In this document: positions 16,708-25,085 of the stretch, piece after piece
Layout of the letters: each line of letters opens with the position of its first letter
How positions within the stretch are numbered: position 1 is the first letter of the stretch
NCBI RefSeq assembly: GCF_041504345.1
Contig: NZ_CP167895.1
Coordinates: 930,001 to 994,000, forward strand
Origin: Vibrio sp. BS-M-Sm-2
GTDB taxonomy: Bacteria > Pseudomonadota > Gammaproteobacteria > Enterobacterales > Vibrionaceae
DNA length: 64,000 nucleotides
Reading direction: 5' to 3'
Notes under the pieces: generated by a model
Told to the model about the DNA's origin: nothing
The model's input: only the letters and a program-made list of their open reading frames with translations
Database searches by the model: none
Position numbers and translations under genes: made by a program

Positions 16708-17193
16708 ATGCTAAAGCGCGCGATACCAGCGACGATGATCATTGCAGCATGCAGTTTACCTGCTCATGCTGAGTGTGACTTTTTTAGTTTAGATTCGATC
16801 ATGCTGACCTCTGATGATGAAAATAGCTGTCTAGATTTCTCTACAAGCCTTGAATCTTTCGGTCAGCGCATGATGGAAATCAGTGGGCTGAGTGATGATG
16901 AACCAGAAAGCACACCGGACTATTGGTCTGACTGGGTTCTTCAAAGTAAAGACACGCCATTGCTGACACAAAGCATTGAATCAAACTATGTTGGTTTGGG
17001 TATGTGGTTTCCAGAAGATCTTGAAGATGAACAGTATGATATGTCGACCGAAGAGTGGTTGATGAATCATGGTCTTCAACTCAGCATCGGTTTTGGTGAG
17101 AAAGTGGAAGGGCAACCGCGCATGCGCTTTGATTATCGTTGGCATGACTCGCGAGACGCTGACTTAATGATGCAGGTTGAATTGCCTTTCTAG
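16708..17193 (+). CDS. Secreted hypothetical protein, possible outer-membrane-associated
   Basis: I do not recognise this 161-residue protein. It has a signal peptide (MLKRAIPATMIIAACSLPAHA) with a cut after AHA, then an acidic domain with two early Cys residues that could form a disulfide. The last part alternates like beta strands (GLQLSIGFGEKV, MRFDYRWHDS) and ends in ELPF, a terminal Phe as in many outer-membrane barrels, though the protein is short for a barrel. AGAGG lies before the ATG. It follows the NadD-like gene closely and is followed by a strong terminator. Confidence 0.7.
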   Translation: MLKRAIPATMIIAACSLPAHAECDFFSLDSIMLTSDDENSCLDFSTSLESFGQRMMEISGLSDDEPESTPDYWSDWVLQSKDTPLLTQSIESNYVGLGMWFPEDLEDEQYDMSTEEWLMNHGLQLSIGFGEKVEGQPRMRFDYRWHDSRDADLMMQVELPF

Positions 17194-17232
17194 ACTGTTA
17201 GATAGTTAATCTACGTTAAAATTTTAAGAATT

Positions 17233-17266
17233 AAAAAAGCCGCAAAACTGAGTTTTGCGGCTTTTT
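17233..17266. terminator. Bidirectional terminator
   Basis: AAAAAAGCCGCAAAACT pairs with AGTTTTGCGGCTTTTT with almost no loop; flanking A and T runs serve both strands. Confidence 0.95.
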
Positions 17267-17371
17267 AGCAACTGGTGTTTTTAGCTTGGTTCAAAAACTT
17301 GGGTGATAGAGTGACTTGAAGTTCGGCATCACTAGTCTAGTGAGTGAAGAACGGGTGCTGGCTCTCCTTGC

Positions 17372-17998
17372 CTAGAGGTCTTCACCGAACACTAGCATGC
17401 ACAGCTGTTCGAACTCTTCTTCTTTACCTGAGAACAAATCATCAATCACAAGTGCGCGTTTCTGACCAGATTGCATGCGCTTCTTCGCCTCGCGCATTAC
17501 CATCACTAAGGTGTGTTCTTGCGGTAGGTTTGAGTCATCAATGTTCCATTGATTGAATCGCTGAGACAAAGCACTTTCACAAAGCAGTGGTTTAAACGCT
17601 AATACTTCTTGCTTCAATACAGAAAGCATATCTTTAAATGCTTGCTCGGTATTGTTGGCATTTGAAGTACGAGCTTTGGTTAGCTCTAATTTTTCCAGTA
17701 ACGCAGAAGAGAGGTTTGTTTGCGTGATGTAGCCCGCTTGTCTAGGGAATGAATCCGTCAAACGCACAGAAAAGTCGACGCGGTTAACCTGAGTGTTTGG
17801 AAAGTAGGTCAATGATGTTAGGCAGTCATATGGAATCCAGACGCTTTGTCCTGGTTCAACGGCATACTCTTGTTTACCTAGCTTTATCAAAACCAAGCCA
17901 CTTTGAACCGATACAAGGCTATGCTTAAGTACTTTCTTGCGTGGTGTGATCACCAAGTGTAAAAAGTAAGCCGATGTATATTCAATAGCGAAGTTCAT
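17372..17998 (-). CDS. AraC-type ligand-binding (cupin) protein with atypical C-terminus
   Basis: Residues 1-90 of this 208-residue protein resemble the cupin half of AraC regulators (LVSVQSGLVLIKLGKQEY, then VEPGQSVWIPYDCLTSL). The C-terminal part has helices and a conserved-looking stretch VMVMREAKKRMQSGQKRALV, but no clear pair of AraC helix-turn-helix motifs, and the protein is shorter than the usual 250-300 residues. It may be a regulator with a diverged DNA-binding region or a partner that only senses ligand. AAGGT precedes the ATG. It stands alone. Confidence 0.6.
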   Translation of the reverse strand: MNFAIEYTSAYFLHLVITPRKKVLKHSLVSVQSGLVLIKLGKQEYAVEPGQSVWIPYDCLTSLTYFPNTQVNRVDFSVRLTDSFPRQAGYITQTNLSSALLEKLELTKARTSNANNTEQAFKDMLSVLKQEVLAFKPLLCESALSQRFNQWNIDDSNLPQEHTLVMVMREAKKRMQSGQKRALVIDDLFSGKEEEFEQLCMLVFGEDL

Positions 17999-18161
17999 AG
18001 ATAGTACCTTAATTTTGGGGCGTCAAGATTACCGTTAATCTTAAAGAATGCCAACAATAACAGGGGATTTTCGATGTTTCTGGTCTGACCTTGTCAAAAG
18101 TATGGGCTCTGTAGCTGCGAGAAGTCAAAACAACGCGTAGAATGAGCCAGCTTTTTATTAT

Positions 18162-19280
18162 ATGAATGAAAAAATGACCTCTCCAACCGATCCATATGTT
18201 GATATTCGTCCTTACGGCGATGATGAAATTCCAGCGGCACTAAACCGTCTTATTAATGATGAAGAATTTATCAGTGCAATCTTGCACTACCGTTTTTCAA
18301 ACCATGCGTCTTGGTTCAAAGCATTAATGAGTCCGATTTTGCGCGTGTACTTAAAAATGAAATGGAGCAAGCTGACCAGCGTTGAATCCATTCAGATTGA
18401 AGTGAAAAAGTACTTACGTGACACGCTAGCGAAAACCACTAAAGGTGTAACGTACACTGGTGTCGAGTCACTGGATGCGAATCAAGCTTATCTATTTGTA
18501 TCAAACCATCGTGACATTGCTATGGATCCTGCGTTGGTAAACTACGCTCTGCATCAAAATAATCATCAGACTTGTCGTATCGCTATTGGTGATAACCTGC
18601 TGAAGAAGCCATGTGCGACGGAATTGATGCGTTTAAACAAGAGCTTCATCGTAAAGCGTTCTTTGAAAGGACCGCGTGAGATGATGAAAGCACTAGGGCA
18701 GCTGTCTTCTTATATTAAGCATTCTCTAGAAACGGGTAACTCAATCTGGATCGCTCAAAAGGAAGGTCGCGCTAAAGACGGTAACGATTTTACCGAGCCA
18801 GCAATCTTGAAAATGTTTCACGTTGAAGGACGTAAACAAAAAATTGCTTTCCCTGAATACGTGAAGTCATTGAAGATCGTTCCTGTGGCTATTTCTTACG
18901 AGAACGACCCATGTGATATGGCTAAAGCGATAGAGCTTTTTGAAAAAGACGTAAACGGCAGTTACGAAAAGGGTGAATTTGAAGATATCGAAAGTATCAT
19001 TCAAGGTATCATCGGTAATAAAGGTCGTGTTCATGTCGGTTTCGGTCAGGTTATCGACCAAGATTTTGATACGCCAGAAGCGCTTGCAGAAGAGATTGAT
19101 CGTCAGATCCACGATAACTACAAGCTGTTCCCAGTTAACTTGCTAGCAGCGGAAAGAGAAGACGAGTCGATTACAGCTGCGGTTAAGCAAGAGTTTGAAG
19201 AGAAGTTATCGACTTTGCCACAAGGCGCTCGTCAATACTTGATCGATAGCTATGCGAACCCAGTGAAGAATATCGGCTAA
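18162..19280 (+). CDS. Glycerol-3-phosphate/1-acylglycerol-3-phosphate acyltransferase-like protein
   Basis: The 372-residue protein has an acyltransferase core with FVSNHRDIAMDPALVN at about residues 117-132 and the block III-like QKEGRAKDGND at about 200-210. PlsC-type enzymes have HxxxxD; here the spacing is HRDIAMD, so either the Asp two residues after His or the one six after it must serve. This variant occurs in a branch of large predicted acyltransferases. No signal peptide or strong membrane helix is seen. It likely acylates a glycerol-phosphate or related lipid at the inner membrane face. It is a single-gene unit. Confidence 0.75.
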   Translation: MNEKMTSPTDPYVDIRPYGDDEIPAALNRLINDEEFISAILHYRFSNHASWFKALMSPILRVYLKMKWSKLTSVESIQIEVKKYLRDTLAKTTKGVTYTGVESLDANQAYLFVSNHRDIAMDPALVNYALHQNNHQTCRIAIGDNLLKKPCATELMRLNKSFIVKRSLKGPREMMKALGQLSSYIKHSLETGNSIWIAQKEGRAKDGNDFTEPAILKMFHVEGRKQKIAFPEYVKSLKIVPVAISYENDPCDMAKAIELFEKDVNGSYEKGEFEDIESIIQGIIGNKGRVHVGFGQVIDQDFDTPEALAEEIDRQIHDNYKLFPVNLLAAEREDESITAAVKQEFEEKLSTLPQGARQYLIDSYANPVKNIG

Positions 19281-19314
19281 TGAGTGTTAGCAAACAAGTT
19301 CATTGATGGAACTG

Positions 19315-19340
19315 AAAAAGGAGCCTTAGGCTCCTTTTTT
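19315..19340. terminator. Terminator of the acyltransferase gene, also usable from the minus strand
   Basis: AAAAAGGAGCCT pairs with AGGCTCCTTTTTT around a single base, between two converging genes. Confidence 0.93.
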
Positions 19341-19382
19341 GTTGCTGGTCATCTGCTTTTAAGACCTAAAGTTTAGGTTGAA

Positions 19383-19982
19383 CTATCGAGCGACGGCGCC
19401 ACCGAGTTCTAGGTTTGTTGGCCAAGTCGTAACGTTGTTGCCACCTAGGTATATATTGCCTTTTACTGTCATGGTCTCGGGAAACGTTGTGACCCCAGAA
19501 CCACCTATATATAAGTCGCCATCGATGACTATCCCGTTTGGTAGCTCTGTCAAAGGCGTACGAATCACGCTCAGATCTCCTTTCACTCTAAAGCCATTGG
19601 GTAGCCTCTGAAGTGGAGTGTCTGTGAGGTTAATAAATCCGCCCACTCTTACTCCTCGTGGCCAACTGGTAATCTGACTGCCAATTAAGTCGGCGTAGCC
19701 TTTTATCTTAACTCCAGTCGCAACTCGAGAGAGCTGGCTGTTAGACGCTTTGAGGCTACCGTTAACTTCTAAGCCTTTAGGCAGGCGAGTGATCGCGGTG
19801 TTCTCTATATTTAGATTGCCATCAACGATTAACCCTGTGGGTAGTGAGGTGTAAGGCTTATTTCGTAGATATAAGTTTCCGTAATTATCCAGATGGTTCA
19901 ATATTTGATACTGATCGAGTGGTTCTGCAGTCACATTTGTTATGGTTAAAGAACCAATAATAAGTGCAATTATTCGGAGCAT
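19383..19982 (-). CDS. Secreted protein built of eight 20-residue leucine-rich-like repeats
   Basis: The 199-residue protein has a signal peptide (MLRIIALIIGSLTITNVTA) and then about eight tandem 20-residue units with the pattern G-[DN]-L-x-[IVL]-x-x-[TS]-x-[IVL]-T-x-[LFW]-P-x-G-[LIV]-x-V-x; examples are GNLNIENTAITRLPKGLEVN and GDLSVIRTPLTELPNGIVID. Such units should stack into a solenoid, either LRR-like or a beta helix. Similar LPxGLxVxG repeats occur in phage and bacterial proteins of unknown role. No other domain is present and the last unit runs to the C-terminus. It is probably periplasmic or exported. Confidence 0.8.
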   Translation of the reverse strand: MLRIIALIIGSLTITNVTAEPLDQYQILNHLDNYGNLYLRNKPYTSLPTGLIVDGNLNIENTAITRLPKGLEVNGSLKASNSQLSRVATGVKIKGYADLIGSQITSWPRGVRVGGFINLTDTPLQRLPNGFRVKGDLSVIRTPLTELPNGIVIDGDLYIGGSGVTTFPETMTVKGNIYLGGNNVTTWPTNLELGGAVAR

Positions 19983-20083
19983 AATGGGCTTCTTATTACG
20001 ATAGACGTTAACACTATAATGAAAAAATTACCCTCGCATAGTGTTTTACTCATTTGTTGGTAGGTAAAAAGGATTAAGAGACA

Positions 20084-20386
20084 ATGAAAGGTAGATCTTT
20101 GATTCGAATAAAGCGTAAAATTTTGAAAATTTTTGTGATTTTATCCGCGGTGCTGTGTTCAACATCAGCAAGTGCTAATAAAATAATATCAACGCCAGCC
20201 AAGGCGGCAGTCGTCGTCACTCAGAGTGGTTCACAGCAACGAGTTTGTTATTACAATGATAAGGCATATAGTGTTGGTGCTGTCGTTGAGGTATCAGGTG
20301 TTGTAATTAAATGTGCGGCTGAAAATGACTTTGAGACTAATGGTGCTCTAGGTTGGGTTGAAATAATAAAAAAAGACGAGCAGTAA
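20084..20386 (+). CDS. DUF1496 (YnjH-like) secreted small protein
   Basis: The 100-residue protein has a basic N-terminus, a hydrophobic signal segment and a cut near SASA. The mature part contains QQRVCYYNDKAYSVGAVVEV, VVIKCAAEN and a final LGWVEI, the DUF1496 pattern with two Cys residues that could form a disulfide. Its function is unknown. Its last codons and stop form the left arm and loop of the terminator that follows, so the transcript is trimmed very close to the coding end. Confidence 0.82.
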   Translation: MKGRSLIRIKRKILKIFVILSAVLCSTSASANKIISTPAKAAVVVTQSGSQQRVCYYNDKAYSVGAVVEVSGVVIKCAAENDFETNGALGWVEIIKKDEQ

Positions 20387-20398
20387 ACTCGTCTTTTA
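20371..20398. terminator. Terminator overlapping the stop of the DUF1496 gene
   Basis: AAAAGACGAG pairs with CTCGTCTTTT around the loop that contains the TAA. It also reads on the minus strand for the YfcZ-family gene. Confidence 0.88.
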
Positions 20399-20422
20399 AT
20401 TGTATGTGTACAGGTGCTTATA

Positions 20423-20722
20423 TTAACGTGCTAGAGAGCGAGTCTTAAGTTCGAATATAATCTTCTCGGCGCTGACTTCAAATTTAAAGCGTGCGTGCAA
20501 TTCTGTGCTTTCTTCTGTCATCTCTGATGCTTCAAATTCAACATTGCTAGACACTTGCTTTGCTAACTCAACATACTTAGCGAATTCAGCTTCAATAAGG
20601 GTTTTAGAGTTACCGTAAACCGTTACTTCAGCAACATCGTCGCCTTCTTTGATGATGAAGCCAATTTCGCCTGCGCAACCGCAAGCCTCACATACATCAT
20701 TGTTACCAATATCTTGGCTCAT
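20423..20722 (-). CDS. YfcZ/YiiS-family (DUF406) protein
   Basis: The 99-residue cytoplasmic protein begins MSQDIGNNDVCEACGCAGEI and continues with a GF-IKEGDDVAEV strand and a helix EAEFAKYVELAKQV, the DUF406 pattern found in YfcZ and YiiS of E. coli. The role is unknown. GAGGATTATTT before this ATG decides the start; a longer frame adds 14 residues without a ribosome site. The CEACGC cluster could bind a metal. Confidence 0.8.
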   Translation of the reverse strand: MSQDIGNNDVCEACGCAGEIGFIIKEGDDVAEVTVYGNSKTLIEAEFAKYVELAKQVSSNVEFEASEMTEESTELHARFKFEVSAEKIIFELKTRSLAR

Positions 20723-21252
20723 AAATAATCCTCTTACAAAGTCTGAGGTTATTCTAACGAGCAATTTGAACTGTATCTACAAAAATTAAAACCTTTGAAC
20801 TAATTTGTACTGGTATGCTATGTTGTTTGTTAAGGTGCTTAATGAATATCTACATTCGCGCCGATAAATATGTATGTGATTTACCTCACGTTTTGTTGAA
20901 AAGGAATGTTATTAATTTGTCAGAATATCATTCACTTAGTTGCGCCAGGAATGATTTTATAAGACTATCTATCGCTTGATAGGTATTTATACAATGAATT
21001 TTTCGTTGGGTATTTCATATTCTAAGTAGTTATTTAAACTTATCAACTTAGGATTGTAAGGTGATTTTCGAAGAATAATTAGACAAAGAGTCCAAAGAGA
21101 CATCACTGTAAAATTGTTCGTACATAGTATTTGTGTGAATTTAGTTATAAATACTTGCGAAAAAATACCTTGCTCACATAATGCTGATAACGATTTTCAT
21201 TCTGACTTCATTTGATTGAGTTAGATGGATTTACAAAGAGAAGAGCCTGAAT
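20723..21252. other. Gap of 530 bases upstream of luxT
   Basis: The gap is AT-rich and holds no convincing ORF. The divergent YfcZ-family promoter must lie at its left end, and a sigma-70-like promoter for luxT is at its right end. Long regulatory DNA is plausible, but I see no clear operator and no known RNA gene. Confidence 0.55.
21155..21182 (+). promoter_or_regulatory. Candidate sigma-70 promoter of luxT
   Basis: TTGCGA (21155-21160) and CATAAT (21177-21182) are separated by 16 bases; the leader would be about 65 bases. Confidence 0.5.
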
Positions 21253-21714
21253 ATGCCAAAGCGTAGTAAAGAAGATACAGAAATCACGATCCAGAAGATC
21301 ATGGATGCCGTTGTAGACCAGCTATTGAGATTAGGTTACGACAAGATGTCATACACGACGTTGAGTCAACAAACAGGCGTTTCTCGTACAGGTATTAGTC
21401 ATCACTTTCCAAAGAAAACGGATTTTACTGCTGCTTTAGACGGTCGTATTTTCAAGATGTTCATGGAACACATTGACTTCGAAAATGGCCTTGACGCATT
21501 TTCAGCTAGCTGGGTTGCAGCACTTGAAGACGCTGAGTTCCTAGCAATCTTACGTTTACTTTTCCATCATATCGTTACTGCTGAGAGTGCTCATGAGTTC
21601 GCTGCAAACGGTATTGATCGTCTATACAAGCTGACTGAAACTCAGTTTGGCGATACAAGCGGTAAAGAACTAGAGTGGTTGATTGGTAAATCATTGATTC
21701 GAATGAGCCAATAA
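21253..21714 (+). CDS. luxT: TetR-family regulator LuxT
   Basis: The 153-residue protein has an N-terminal TetR helix-turn-helix (MSYTTLSQQTGVSRTGISHH, about residues 33-52) and a short helical C-terminal domain; at 153 residues it is smaller than most TetR proteins. Sequence and size match vibrio LuxT, a regulator of quorum-sensing and virulence genes (through qrr1 and swrZ in V. harveyi). Its position next to the hut heme cluster matches the place of the LuxT homologue in V. cholerae as I recall it. AGAAGAG precedes the ATG. Confidence 0.8.
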   Translation: MPKRSKEDTEITIQKIMDAVVDQLLRLGYDKMSYTTLSQQTGVSRTGISHHFPKKTDFTAALDGRIFKMFMEHIDFENGLDAFSASWVAALEDAEFLAILRLLFHHIVTAESAHEFAANGIDRLYKLTETQFGDTSGKELEWLIGKSLIRMSQ

Positions 21715-21731
21715 TCAATACACAATGAAAG

Positions 21732-21754
21732 AAGCTCCTGAGGGGGCTTTTTTT
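21732..21754 (+). terminator. Terminator of luxT
   Basis: AGCTCC pairs with GGGGCT (one G-T pair) over a small loop, followed by seven T residues. Confidence 0.75.
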
Positions 21755-21764
21755 GTGTCTGCAA

Positions 21765-21793
21765 TTTCTCTTTCTCTTTCTCTTTCTCTCTCG
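21765..21793. repeat. Simple-sequence repeat (TTTCTC)n
   Basis: About four copies of TTTCTC followed by TCTC lie just after the luxT terminator. The tract is non-coding, all pyrimidine on the plus strand, and could vary in length by slippage. Confidence 0.8.
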
Positions 21794-22021
21794 AACTCAT
21801 ATCGCTTCTGCTATCTTGCTTTGTGCCAAATGAAGTTATTTCTTTTCTTTTTAAATGCTTACGTTTGCCTCTTATATTCAACCTTAGTTGCTAAAAACTA
21901 AGCAACACTAACTGATATTGTTGATTTCTAGAGCCTCAAACGCTCGGAGTGGGACGTTTTGGAGTTCATTGCTATGGTTGCTAATAAAATGGAGTTTAAG
22001 ACGGGAGAGAGGCTATGAGCC

Positions 22022-22050
22022 AATAAAAAGCCTCGAGAAAATCGAGGCTT
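22022..22050 (-). terminator. Terminator of the tonB-exbBD-hutBCD operon
   Basis: AAGCCTCGA and TCGAGGCTT form a nine-pair stem with a five-base loop; on the minus strand it is followed by TTTTTATTG. Confidence 0.9.
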
Positions 22051-22109
22051 GGAGTGACTTAACTGTTATTAGGAACGAATACTCAAAATGAGTGGGTTCT
22101 AAATCGAGT

Positions 22110-22892
22110 CTATTGTGCGGGGTGAACCTGAGGGAAGCTCATGGTTGGATGTTTTTCGACGATACTTTTGTAGCCGTATACATCCTCAATCATAGAAGGT
22201 TGAAGTGCCTCCCAAGGGCTGCCATCGCAAACTAAGTGACCATCTTTTAGTACTACGAGTCGGTCGGAGTACTGAGCGGCCAGGTTTAAGTCATGTAGCA
22301 CTACGATTACGGCCGCATTTTGGTTGTCGGCTAAATCTCTCGCGATCTTTAAGGTGTTGTGCTGGTGGGCAAGATCCAGTGCAGATGTTGGTTCATCAAG
22401 CATCAAGATACATTGATCGCCAGAATAATGAAGCTGAGTTAGCACTCGAGCCAAGTGAACTCGCTGTTTTTCACCGCCAGATAGCGAGGGGTAGAGCCTT
22501 TCACTTAGGTGTGTTACATCAGCAACATCCATTTTTTGGCCAGCTATGTTGGTGAGCTTCTTGTTGGACTCTTGTAAGGGGATCCCACCAAGCTCAACAA
22601 CTTCGTGTGCCAAAAATGGGAAGGTCAAGGTACTGTGCTGAGGAAGCATAGCCAAATGTTTTGCCAACTTATGCGAAGGCCACTTATCTTTGGTGTGTCC
22701 AAAATATTGGATATCACCCTTGCTCGAAATCTCTTGGCATAACGCTTTAAGCAGAGTGCTTTTCCCTGCGCCATTTGGCCCAAGCAGTGTGGTTACCTTT
22801 CCTGCTTCAATCTCAATAGAAACACCATCTAATATCACTTTATTACCGAACTTCACTTCGATGTCGGTCGCTTTTAATGCTGAAGGAAACAT
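22110..22892 (-). CDS. hutD: Heme ABC transporter ATP-binding protein
   Basis: The 260-residue ATPase has Walker A GPNGAGKST, the signature SLSGGEKQRVHLARVL, Walker B CILMLDEPTSALD and the switch His in VVLHDLNLAAQYSD. It powers heme import through HutC from the periplasmic protein HutB. Its ATG shares one base with the hutC stop, so the two genes are translationally coupled. It is the last gene of the six-gene minus-strand operon starting at tonB. Confidence 0.95.
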   Translation of the reverse strand: MFPSALKATDIEVKFGNKVILDGVSIEIEAGKVTTLLGPNGAGKSTLLKALCQEISSKGDIQYFGHTKDKWPSHKLAKHLAMLPQHSTLTFPFLAHEVVELGGIPLQESNKKLTNIAGQKMDVADVTHLSERLYPSLSGGEKQRVHLARVLTQLHYSGDQCILMLDEPTSALDLAHQHNTLKIARDLADNQNAAVIVVLHDLNLAAQYSDRLVVLKDGHLVCDGSPWEALQPSMIEDVYGYKSIVEKHPTMSFPQVHPAQ

Positions 22893-23929
22893 TAAAGGAT
22901 TCTCCCTTTCTGTTGAAATAGAAGGTACAAGAAGAATGGAGCACCGATGATTGCAGTGACAATGCCTACAGGCAGTTCTGCTGGTGCAAGTACCACGCGT
23001 GAGAACATGTCTGCAGCTGTTAGTAGTAATGCGCCTAGTGCCGCTGATAGGGGCAAGAGAATACGGTGATCCGGGCCAGCCAACATGCGGCCCAAATGGG
23101 GGATAACAAGACCGATGAAGCCAATCATGCCAGATAGGCTAACCGTGACACCAACGCCTGCAGCAGTCAGTAGAATCAACCTTCGCTTTAGCTTCTGTAC
23201 TGGGATACCAAGATGCTGTGCTTCTGATTCGCCAAGTAACAGGGCATTCAGTGACATTGCTTGACGGTAGAAGACAATAAATAGTACGCCCAGAGTGACA
23301 GCCGCAAGCAAAATACCTGACCACTTCGCGCCCGCTAATGAACCCATTGACCATAATGAAAGATCACGCAGCATTTGATCATCAGCAATGAAGTTCAAGA
23401 AGCCAATACCTGCGCCTGACAGTGCGCTGATCGCTACACCTGCTAACAACATGATGGTGACTGAAGTACCGAATTTTCCCGTACCTAGCTTATAAACCAG
23501 CAGCGTGGTTAAGGCTCCACCTAAAAAGGCAAATATAGGCACTGCTGCAAAGTTCATGAAAGCGGGGTATTGCAGTGAAAGCTCAGAGAAAAGCACGATG
23601 GCTAATGCTGCACCTAATGAGGCTCCGGCAGAAACGCCGATGATTCCTGGCTCGGCAAGTGGATTTCGAAACAAGCCCTGCATGACCGCGCCACACAAAG
23701 CGAGAATTGCGCCGATTAGTATGCACAATATCGTTCTAGGTAAGCGAATTTCTTGAATCACCAAGTTGATGTGAGGTGCTAAGTCATTGTTTGGTTGAAT
23801 TAAGCTCGTAGCGCTGTCGGCTAAGCTAATGTTCATTGGTCCAACAGTGATCGAGTACAGTGCGACGAAGACTAGGGTAGCCCCTAGGCCTAACATCGAT
23901 GTTTTCAGTGGGACGGATCGTAGCAACAT
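22892..23929 (-). CDS. hutC: Heme ABC transporter permease, FecCD family
   Basis: The protein of about 345 residues has the FecCD/BtuC layout with about ten membrane helices and hallmarks such as RLPRTILCILIGAILALCGAVMQ (region near residue 60), NPLAEPGIIGVSAGASLGA and GFIGLVIPHLGR. It moves heme across the inner membrane. The ATG at 23929 has GAGG at proper distance; a TTG four codons upstream is the longer alternative. It overlaps hutD by one base. Confidence 0.94.
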   Translation of the reverse strand: MLLRSVPLKTSMLGLGATLVFVALYSITVGPMNISLADSATSLIQPNNDLAPHINLVIQEIRLPRTILCILIGAILALCGAVMQGLFRNPLAEPGIIGVSAGASLGAALAIVLFSELSLQYPAFMNFAAVPIFAFLGGALTTLLVYKLGTGKFGTSVTIMLLAGVAISALSGAGIGFLNFIADDQMLRDLSLWSMGSLAGAKWSGILLAAVTLGVLFIVFYRQAMSLNALLLGESEAQHLGIPVQKLKRRLILLTAAGVGVTVSLSGMIGFIGLVIPHLGRMLAGPDHRILLPLSAALGALLLTAADMFSRVVLAPAELPVGIVTAIIGAPFFLYLLFQQKGRIL

Positions 23930-24037
23930 AAAGGGCCTCAATGTCCATCGCTAGCTTCAATATCCATCACCAACATTGCGGAAAAGCGGGTAGGTAATGG
24001 AAACTGAGCTAGCAACAGTAAGAATAGGGTGGTCGAG

Positions 24038-24928
24038 TTATAACGGATAGATAAGAGCGTTTAATCGCTTGGCTTCTGAAAGGCTTTCGAGGCCAAGTCC
24101 GCCGACTAATGCACTGCCTTTTACGGTAATGATTTGTTTGTTCATGCCAGCAGGAGTCGCTGCTAACATAGGCAGCGATTTAAGAATGGCGTCAGCGCCG
24201 CCCATTTTTTGGTAGCTGCGGCCACTCACCAAAATGACATCAGGCTGCATTTCAACGAGTGATTCCATCGATAGTGGTTTGTAAGACGTCAGGCTTTTAG
24301 CCGCAGGGTTTACACCGCCAGCCAATTCAATGATCGCGTTTGGTGACGTTTCACCGCCAGCAACGTTCGCCGGGCGACCTTCATGTAATAATAAGAACAG
24401 AACTTTCTTCGCTTCGTTGTTGGGTACTTGGTTTGCTTTTAGTGCTGCAATCTTCTTATTTACTTCAGCTTTGACTTGCTGTGAGTGAGCTTCGGTGTGG
24501 GTAATTTTTGCGATTTGGTCGATACGCTTTAATAACCCCTCAACGTTTGCTTCGGTATTGACGATCTCGACATCGACACCGGCAGATTTCAATTGAGAAA
24601 TCGCGTTGTCAGGTCCCATTTCATCTGAGCCAATTAGTGTCGTTGGCTCTAAAGCAATCAAGCCTTCTGCTGAAAGGTTTCGGTGGTAACCAATCTTCGG
24701 CAGGTTCTCTGCTTGAGGGAAATGGCTGGTCACATCAATCGCCACTAACTGCTCTTCAGCACCTAGAGCTAAAACCAATTCAGTCACAGCACTGCCTGCA
24801 CTTATGATTCGAGGTTGTTCTGCATCGTTAGCATTGGCGATAGGTGCAGTTAGTACCAAACTCATGGTGGCGATTGCGAGTAAGTGTTTGTTATTATTTA
24901 ATTTGTTGAGTATTTTTAAGTCTTTCAT
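24038..24928 (-). CDS. hutB: Periplasmic heme-binding protein
   Basis: The 296-residue protein has a signal peptide ending near ANAND and the cluster-B/BtuF-type fold: PRIISAGSAVTELVLALG, IGYHRNLSAEGLIALEPTT, MQPDVILVSG. The Tyr in GYHRN is the heme ligand expected for HmuT/HutB proteins. It receives heme in the periplasm and passes it to HutC. A gap of 157 bases separates it from exbD upstream, so a secondary promoter is possible. Confidence 0.94.
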   Translation of the reverse strand: MKDLKILNKLNNNKHLLAIATMSLVLTAPIANANDAEQPRIISAGSAVTELVLALGAEEQLVAIDVTSHFPQAENLPKIGYHRNLSAEGLIALEPTTLIGSDEMGPDNAISQLKSAGVDVEIVNTEANVEGLLKRIDQIAKITHTEAHSQQVKAEVNKKIAALKANQVPNNEAKKVLFLLLHEGRPANVAGGETSPNAIIELAGGVNPAAKSLTSYKPLSMESLVEMQPDVILVSGRSYQKMGGADAILKSLPMLAATPAGMNKQIITVKGSALVGGLGLESLSEAKRLNALIYPL

Positions 24929-25085
24929 AATAATTTCTTTATACTTTCTTCTGATGGAGAGTAATCGCGAAGATACTCAGTGAGCAGTTCGTTCGCATAT
25001 TGAGTTCGAATCGATAGAGAGGTTTAGCTCTGCTTCTTTGGTGTTAGTAATCAAGAGCCAAACTTCATGAAAATAGAGAGTTGTT

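Larger units (their letters stand above)
21715..22109. other. Gap of 395 bases between luxT and hutD
   Basis: It contains the luxT terminator, a pyrimidine simple repeat and the hutD terminator. No further gene or RNA was recognised. Confidence 0.6.

Noticed and set aside
21765..21793. CT-rich repeats as part of a CRISPR or coding tract
   Set aside because: Units are six bases with no spacers and lie outside any supported frame, so it is a simple repeat only.
15219..22000. Genomic island or prophage because of several hypothetical genes
   Set aside because: No integrase, att-like repeat, tRNA target or change in base composition was seen.
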